In this document: piece after piece, positions 59,759 through 64,000 of the stretch
Layout of the letters: each line of letters starts with the position of its first letter
How positions within the stretch are numbered: the first letter of the stretch is position 1
Assembly: GCF_017115045.1 (NCBI RefSeq)
Contig: NZ_JABXKK010000130.1
Location: 1 to 64,000, forward strand
DNA length: 64,000 nt
Source of the DNA: Nostoc sp. NMS8
Lineage (GTDB): Bacteria > Cyanobacteriota > Cyanobacteriia > Cyanobacteriales > Nostocaceae
Direction of reading: 5' to 3'
Translations under genes and position numbers: made by a program
Notes under the pieces: generated by a model
What the model saw: the letters and a program-made list of their open reading frames with translations, nothing else
The model's database searches: none
Told to the model about the DNA's origin: nothing

Positions 59759-59929
59759 TATTTTTCATCCCTAAGCAAACTTATTTATTAACTTCCCAAA
59801 TTTTCTACCTAATCCACATCAACCAAAGGAAGCATTATGAGTTTAAATTAATTATCACATTACATAGTTGTACCTATGTCTTAATAGGTAGTACCGCCAG
59901 GCAAAATTCAAAGTTTAAAATCCAGAAAT

Positions 59930-59995
59930 AATACAGCGTAAGCATTTCATTGATTTTAAATGGGTAGCTTCTTTACGCCGTGTTGTAGTAGTACT
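59930..59995. repeat. Direct repeat, copy 2 of a 63-66 bp palindromic sequence
   Basis: This is the second copy of 56515-56577 (AATACAGCGTAAGCATTTCA, TTGATTTTAAATGGGTAG, TTTACGCCGTGTTGTAGTAG). With copy 1 it brackets the TIGR02587 pair, the ChaB-type pseudogene and Dps. Confidence 0.75.
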
Positions 59996-60232
59996 ATTCA
60001 GATAATGGGAATTTTAACAATTAATATAGATTTATTTATTTTTGGTAAAACAAATAATCGCGATCAGCTATTGCGCCTTTAATTTGCATTAATATTTTTT
60101 CAATATGATTGTGGGGTGGGCCGAAAAGCCCGCCCTGATAATGCCAGTATTAATATAGTAGTCGATTAAGACCGTTGTAAGCAAAACTCCGCAAAGTATC
60201 TAGCCTATTTTCCCTAAGTGTTTAACAAATAA

Positions 60233-60266
60233 TAATGGGCGATCGCTCTTACGCAATCACCCATTA
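60233..60266 (-). terminator. Hairpin downstream of the small exported protein gene
   Basis: TAATGGGCGAT (60233-60243) and ATCACCCATTA (60256-60266) form an 11-bp stem with one mismatch, 29 bases past the stop of the minus-strand gene at 60295. The following minus-strand sequence is T-rich. Confidence 0.55.
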
Positions 60267-60294
60267 ATACCGACAAATTACCAAGGTATTAACT

Positions 60295-60654
60295 CTATTT
60301 CTTACCTGTAACTTTCTCCAACAAATTCTTTACATTTTCTTCTACTGATTTTGCGCTCTGCGAATTGCCAGGATTCTTTTGCTGGTCAATATCAGCATCT
60401 CCCTGAACCTCATTAAGTCCTTTGTTAGACTCCTCCTGAACCTTTTCCAGTCCTTGTGGTGGTTCTTTAGCAGCTTCGTCAGTTTTGCGCTGAATATCAA
60501 GTAGTTGTGTAGTACCTTCGGTAGGCTTACTTTGGTAGCTATCGATTGCAAAAGCAGGAAAAGCATTAGAGAATAATACTAGGGCACAAGTAAAAGCTAC
60601 GACTAGGAAACGTACTGGACGGAAAATAGATAAAACAGAAGCAATAGTCTTCAT
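60295..60654 (-). CDS. Small exported helical protein, low-temperature-induced-like
   Basis: The 119-residue protein has GAGGATTTCAA before ATG 60654, a good ribosome binding site. The signal peptide (FRPVRFLVVAFTCALVLFSN then AFPAFA) is followed by a charged, Gln/Glu/Lys-rich helical region (AKEPPQGLEKVQEESNKGLN, VEENVKNLLEKVTGKK). Similar exported helical proteins in cyanobacteria respond to cold or desiccation, but that assignment is by analogy. It continues the stress-like theme of the block and has its own hairpin terminator. Confidence 0.65.
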   Translation of the reverse strand: MKTIASVLSIFRPVRFLVVAFTCALVLFSNAFPAFAIDSYQSKPTEGTTQLLDIQRKTDEAAKEPPQGLEKVQEESNKGLNEVQGDADIDQQKNPGNSQSAKSVEENVKNLLEKVTGKK

Positions 60655-61182
60655 TTGAAATCCTCGTTACAGCTTTGACAACGCAGAACTTTCACCGAAA
60701 GAGCGAAGCACATACTCTTATTTAGCAATTTGAGCAATAATAAAAATTGTCAGCTGCGCTTCAATCTAGAAGTTCTTGAACAATGAACCTAGAAGTTCAA
60801 ATTTAAGCTCTTCTTTTCAGGTTCCTTGGTTATACTTTTACTTTGACGATGCTAATGTCTGCATCAATCTCTAGAATGAAGTTTACTACATCTTTAGTTA
60901 TAATAAAATAAATCTCTAGGTATATCGACTTAATCTTTAATGGCTCTGCTATTGATGTTCCGTTAGCTCAACTTTATCCAATCGAAGAAATTTTTGGATT
61001 AATCCGGTTCAGTTAAGCCCAAAATCCATGGTAGAGACGCGTTAGCTTGAAGAGGCGAAGCTTTGCGTCTCTAAAAGTCTCAAATCAGTACTACAAATCC
61101 TTAACCGAAGCGTATTGTTTTAAGGACTATGCACCTGAGACACTTTTTATAGAGTATCAATTTATACACAAAATATCTTCCT
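60655..61182. other. Gene-free region with a family A element
   Basis: This 528-bp gap has no convincing gene; the plus-strand frame 61047-61529 runs mostly antisense to the GCS2-type gene. The element at 61001-61117 is annotated separately. Confidence 0.4.
61001..61117. repeat. Palindromic MITE-like element, TIR family A
   Basis: AATCCGGTTCAGTTAAG at the left and TTAACCGAAGCGTATTG at the right are inverted family A ends. The interior here is different again: a GTAGAGACGCGTTAGC / GAGGCGAAGCTTTGCGTCTC palindrome. Confidence 0.65.
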
Positions 61183-62283
61183 TTAAACTTGATAAGTCTG
61201 CTTTATTACTTCTTCTATTGAACTTAGGCGATGGAACATTTCTATTAATTCATGCGATCTTGTTTTTCGCTTTGCCAGCAGCACTTTTAGTAGTGTTAAA
61301 TAATGAACATCTGAATCATCTCCCAAAGCGACTTCGGCTGCTTGTAAGACTTTTGTCGCATTTCCAAAAATATCCTCGTTGTCAAAACCTTCTTTTGCAG
61401 AAAGTTGATGTAGTGCAGCATCAGGTACAGTTGCTCTACCCAGCAAAGTCTCATCTAAAACCAAACCTTTCAATAATGTCAGCAAAGCCGCATAGGTTAA
61501 AAAATCATCACAACTATCACAAGCCTTAAATTCAATACGTCCTACTTCAGCCGGAATGCGGGCGATTTTTGTCAAAGAAGGTATGCTATTAATCAGTTGT
61601 TCTTGTTTTTGAACAAAAACTAAAGTTGCTGGTCTTTTTCCAGTTCTGATAAATGTTCGTACTGATAAACCATCCCATAAACCTCCCTGATAAAAAGGAG
61701 AACTATAACTGAAAGGGACAATATATGGGCTGTAATAAGTTAACTTCCTACCAATATCAATCACACTTTCTATAGACAAATCTGCCACTGAAATATTTAA
61801 ATCTGGCCCATAAGATACCATGTGAATATTAGCAGTCTGTTCGTCAGGATAGGCTTCGAGCTGTTTGATTTCATAATCGTTTAACGGTGGCTGAGGCTCA
61901 AAGGCTGGATTGTAGGGATTGAAACTAACCAAAACTGGTGATAACCCAAAATTACTAGCAACTTCACGTAGTAAGTGAAAACTTTCTGATAATTCAGTAA
62001 TAGCACCTTGAATATTAGAATGGATAGTTGTCCTAATTTCAATACCTTTAACATGACAGTCTATTACCTCATCGGAATCTGCAAATCTTTCAAATCCCTC
62101 AATATACCATCTCTTCTTCTTAATCCCTGCATCCCCGACACGTAATTGAGGATAGTCGCTGGGGTATGTAGGTAGCCTTTCAATAATTTGATTGAAATCA
62201 GCAAATTTTGTGTGGGAAAAATCAGCAAACTTTCCTTCTTTATTTAAGAAAGCGACTTCATGCTCAATCCCAAAGAAAAACAT
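61183..62283 (-). CDS. Glutamate-cysteine ligase type 2-like protein (GCS2 family)
   Basis: The 366-residue protein opens with FFGIEHEVAFLNKEGKFADF, equivalent to the G-x-E-x-E start of GCS2/YbdK ligases. Later blocks include VKGIEIRTTIHSNIQGAITE, VLVSFNPYNPAFEPQPPLND, ANIHMVSYGPDLNISVADL, FYQGGLWDGLSVRTFI and IPAEVGRIEFKACDSCDDFL. Family enzymes join glutamate to cysteine or other amines with ATP. The sequence is divergent from housekeeping cyanobacterial GshA, so the substrate may be another amine. It sits alone, next to the stress block. Confidence 0.75.
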   Translation of the reverse strand: MFFFGIEHEVAFLNKEGKFADFSHTKFADFNQIIERLPTYPSDYPQLRVGDAGIKKKRWYIEGFERFADSDEVIDCHVKGIEIRTTIHSNIQGAITELSESFHLLREVASNFGLSPVLVSFNPYNPAFEPQPPLNDYEIKQLEAYPDEQTANIHMVSYGPDLNISVADLSIESVIDIGRKLTYYSPYIVPFSYSSPFYQGGLWDGLSVRTFIRTGKRPATLVFVQKQEQLINSIPSLTKIARIPAEVGRIEFKACDSCDDFLTYAALLTLLKGLVLDETLLGRATVPDAALHQLSAKEGFDNEDIFGNATKVLQAAEVALGDDSDVHYLTLLKVLLAKRKTRSHELIEMFHRLSSIEEVIKQTYQV

Positions 62284-62541
62284 TATGTATACCTTAATTG
62301 TTTAGAGTTAACCTAATATAGTAATCCTAAATCATTCGTGAAAATCGGATAAGATTGCATAGAGGAGGAAGTAACAAGCAGGTTTGTATCCTGACAAACT
62401 TCCATCACTGTGTAACGCAAATTGCAGCCTTGAATCTTATTTATTTTTGAATGGTGAATTTTCTCTGCTCCTCCCACTACCTTCATACTCACTGATTAGG
62501 GTAGCGTAGTAGTGACTGAGGAAAGCTTGAGACGTGAGTTT

Positions 62542-63219
62542 ATGACAAGTACCGTTCAATCCCCCTACAGCAGCGAACAGATTGCCGCTTGGTTGCGTGG
62601 ACTGCTAACCATTGCTTGGGCAGATGGTAATTTTGATGATCAAGAACAGCAATTAATTGCCAGCATCACTAAAGATGAATTAGCTCTTGGGATGAAATGG
62701 GACTCACTAGAGGTAATTACGCCAGAGGAATTAGCCGCAGTGTTGGGTAAAGGTACGCCAGCAGCGGAAAATTTTTTAAGGACAGCAGTGATGGTAGCGA
62801 TCGCAGATGGTACGTATTCTCCCAGCGAAGATGAGGTTCTACAACAGTTCTGCCAAGCCTTAGAACAGCCAGAGAATTTTTTGGAAGCCCTTCGCCACAC
62901 CCTAGAACACCCAGAACAAATCACCCCCACTACCCTCACAACTGGACTTACAAAGCGTCAAATTAATGCACTACACCCACTGCGTGACTGGCTGGATGGG
63001 TTAGATATCCAAGACCCAAGAGTAGCCCGCTTTTTGTGTAAAATGATTCCCTCGCAGTGTCCCTTTGAGCGGGATGTCACCTTATTTGGACGCAAGATTG
63101 TACATGTCCCACCAATGTGTAAAATTAACCCCTTGTATGAGCAACTGGTAGGCTTACGTTTTCGTGCCCTCTCTTATCTAGCAGACAAATGTGGTGAAGA
63201 TGTTTCAGCATATATTTAG
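62542..63219 (+). CDS. TerB-like plus Mo-dependent nitrogenase C-terminal domain protein
   Basis: The protein has 225 residues from ATG 62542; GTG 62512 is the longer alternative and neither site is strong. The N-terminal TerB-like helical domain includes QIAAWLRGLLTIAWADGNFD and FLRTAVMVAIADGTYSPSED. The C-terminal about 85 residues (LHPLRDWLDGLDIQDPRVAR, FLCKMIPSQCPFERDVTLFG, VHVPPMCKINPLYEQLVGLR) are the domain named after its occurrence with Mo nitrogenase, with conserved Cys possibly binding metal. It is common in cyanobacteria, and its function is unproven. It precedes obg by 74 bases of repeat DNA. Confidence 0.85.
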   Translation: MTSTVQSPYSSEQIAAWLRGLLTIAWADGNFDDQEQQLIASITKDELALGMKWDSLEVITPEELAAVLGKGTPAAENFLRTAVMVAIADGTYSPSEDEVLQQFCQALEQPENFLEALRHTLEHPEQITPTTLTTGLTKRQINALHPLRDWLDGLDIQDPRVARFLCKMIPSQCPFERDVTLFGRKIVHVPPMCKINPLYEQLVGLRFRALSYLADKCGEDVSAYI

Positions 63220-63225
63220 TTAAAG

Positions 63226-63285
63226 TGGAGAGTGAGGAGTTATAATTTTTAACTCCCAATTCCTAACTCCTCACTTCTCACTCTT
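63226..63285. terminator. Repeat-derived hairpin between the TerB gene and obg
   Basis: AGAGTGAGGAGTTA and TAACTCCTCACTTCT form inverted arms around TAATTTTTAACTCCC, just after the 62542-63219 stop. The same GAGGAGTTA heptamer-like sequence follows cruG (35546-35590). Termination is inferred. Confidence 0.5.
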
Positions 63286-63293
63286 ATTTAAGT

Positions 63294-64000
63294 ATGCAAT
63301 TTATCGACCAAGCAAAAATTGAAATTGAAGCTGGCAAAGGTGGCGATGGTATTGTCGCCTTCCGGCGAGAGAAGTACGTGCCCACTGGTGGCCCCTCTGG
63401 TGGTAATGGGGGGCGAGGCGGTTCGGTATTTTTCGTTGCCGATGAAAACTTACAAACCTTGCTGGACTTCAGATATAATCATCGCTTTCAAGCAGAAAAA
63501 GGTACTCGTGGTGGGCCAAAGAACTGCACTGGAGCCGCAGGAAAGGATTTAATGATTGAAGTTCCCTGCGGTACAACCATTTATGATGCTGAAACTGGTG
63601 AATTGCTGGGGGATTTAATTGAGCCTCAGCAGACTTTACTGATTGCTCAAGGTGGTAAAGGCGGGCTAGGAAATCAGTATTTCTTAAGTAACCGTAACCG
63701 CGCCCCAGAATATGCACTGCCCGGATTACCAGGGGAAATAAAGCAGCTGCGCCTAGAATTAAAACTTTTAGCAGAAGTGGGGATTATTGGCTTACCAAAC
63801 GCTGGTAAATCTACTCTAATTTCATCTTTATCAGCAGCACGACCAAAAATTGCAGATTACCCATTCACAACCCTGATCCCGAATTTGGGTGTAGTGCGGA
63901 AACCTACTGGCGATGGTACCGTTTTCGCCGACATTCCCGGACTAATTGCAGGAGCGGCTCACGGGGCTGGGCTGGGGCATGATTTCTTGCGCCATATCGA
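63294..64000 (+). CDS. obg: Obg GTPase, N-terminal part (cut by window end)
   Basis: From ATG 63294 the frame stays open to the window edge (235 codons). The glycine-rich Obg domain is clear: MQFIDQAKIEIEAGKGGDGI, VAFRREKYVPTGGPSGGNGG, GGKGGLGNQYFLSNRNRAPE. The G domain follows with G1 GLPNAGKSTLIS, G2 DYPFTTLIPNLG and G3 FADIPGLIAGA. Obg binds the 50S subunit and couples GTP level to ribosome assembly and stress. The C-terminal third lies outside the window. Confidence 0.95.
   Translation, partial: MQFIDQAKIEIEAGKGGDGIVAFRREKYVPTGGPSGGNGGRGGSVFFVADENLQTLLDFRYNHRFQAEKGTRGGPKNCTGAAGKDLMIEVPCGTTIYDAETGELLGDLIEPQQTLLIAQGGKGGLGNQYFLSNRNRAPEYALPGLPGEIKQLRLELKLLAEVGIIGLPNAGKSTLISSLSAARPKIADYPFTTLIPNLGVVRKPTGDGTVFADIPGLIAGAAHGAGLGHDFLRHI

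Larger units (their letters stand above)
59759..60294. other. Gene-free region with repeat and terminator
   Basis: This holds the second copy of the direct repeat (59930-59995), a GTGGGCCGAAAAGCCCGCCC hairpin around 60116-60135 and the hairpin at 60233-60266. No gene is seen. Confidence 0.5.

Noticed and set aside
61047..61529. 160-codon plus-strand frame
   Set aside because: Mostly antisense to the GCS2-type gene, which has clear motifs; begins in a palindromic element.
1..64000. tRNA or rRNA genes
   Set aside because: No cloverleaf-type T-loop/anticodon arrangement or rRNA core sequence was recognised on reading; a tRNA search program could still find one.

Overview
The window is chromosomal DNA from a filamentous, Nostoc-like cyanobacterium. 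The octamer GCGATCGC (HIP1) recurs throughout. Heptamer short tandem repeats and small palindromic elements fill the gaps. The gene set is cyanobacterial: a myxol-type carotenoid pair (cruF, cruG), an NblS/Hik33-type sensor kinase near purD, XisH/XisI-type genes, KamA-family and Mo-dependent-nitrogenase-C-terminal-domain proteins, and large NB-ARC STAND proteins. No rRNA, tRNA, CRISPR array, transposase or phage module was recognised.

Layout. (1) 1-7,000, accessory: a 1,496-residue NB-ARC protein with 24 near-identical helical repeats, a toxin-antitoxin pair whose toxin is only half length, a 21-bp minisatellite, and palindromic elements. (2) 7,045-18,326, all on the minus strand: an ABC exporter followed by what looks like a degradative island (aldo/keto reductase, SGNH hydrolase, alpha/beta hydrolase, GC-rich FAD monooxygenase, amidohydrolase, and two tandem FMN monooxygenases of the NtaA/SnaA type). 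Two non-homologous enzymes of this island end in the same ten residues. (3) 18,327-24,437: a repeat-filled gap, an AI-2E family transporter, membrane proteins, an Uma2 remnant and a KamA-type radical SAM enzyme. (4) 24,808-30,812: an HTH/NB-ARC/WD40 protein with 14 blades, then small hypothetical, membrane and secreted proteins. (5) 31,444-43,562, mostly housekeeping: MlaE permease, cruF-cruG, RNase HI with a long C-terminal extension, M50 peptidase, FHA protein, 6-phosphogluconolactonase, RNase PH, an adenylate kinase family protein, a corrinoid adenosyltransferase-like protein with a ruined P-loop, and dCTP deaminase. (6) 43,605-49,971: an overlapping pair of unknown genes, then an iron-acquisition locus (PepSY membrane protein, a 3' remnant of one TonB receptor, an intact AMIN-TonB receptor, AraC/PchR-type regulator). 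(7) 50,275-56,332: pseudouridine synthase, DUF2233 exported protein, nblS, xisI with a nonsense-broken xisH fused in frame upstream, purD. (8) 56,500-62,283: a stress-flavoured block (TIGR02587/TIGR02588 pair, a frameshifted stress/ChaB-type pseudogene, Dps, small exported protein). Two direct copies of a 63-66 bp repeat bracket the block up to Dps. A GCS2-type ligase follows. (9) 62,542-64,000: a TerB/Mo-nitrogenase-C-terminal-domain protein and the start of obg, cut by the window edge.

The most notable observations are the shared C-terminal decapeptide in the degradative island, whose DNA differs only at synonymous positions; the mixing of terminal inverted repeats and inner hairpins among the small palindromic elements; the recently expanded repeats of the first STAND protein; and several genes caught decaying (relE, Uma2, TonB receptor copy, xisH, ChaB-type stress gene). 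Where the longest open frame begins at a weak or alternative codon, I chose the start from the ribosome binding site or family length and say so in the entry. All functions are read from motifs by eye; no database search was run.
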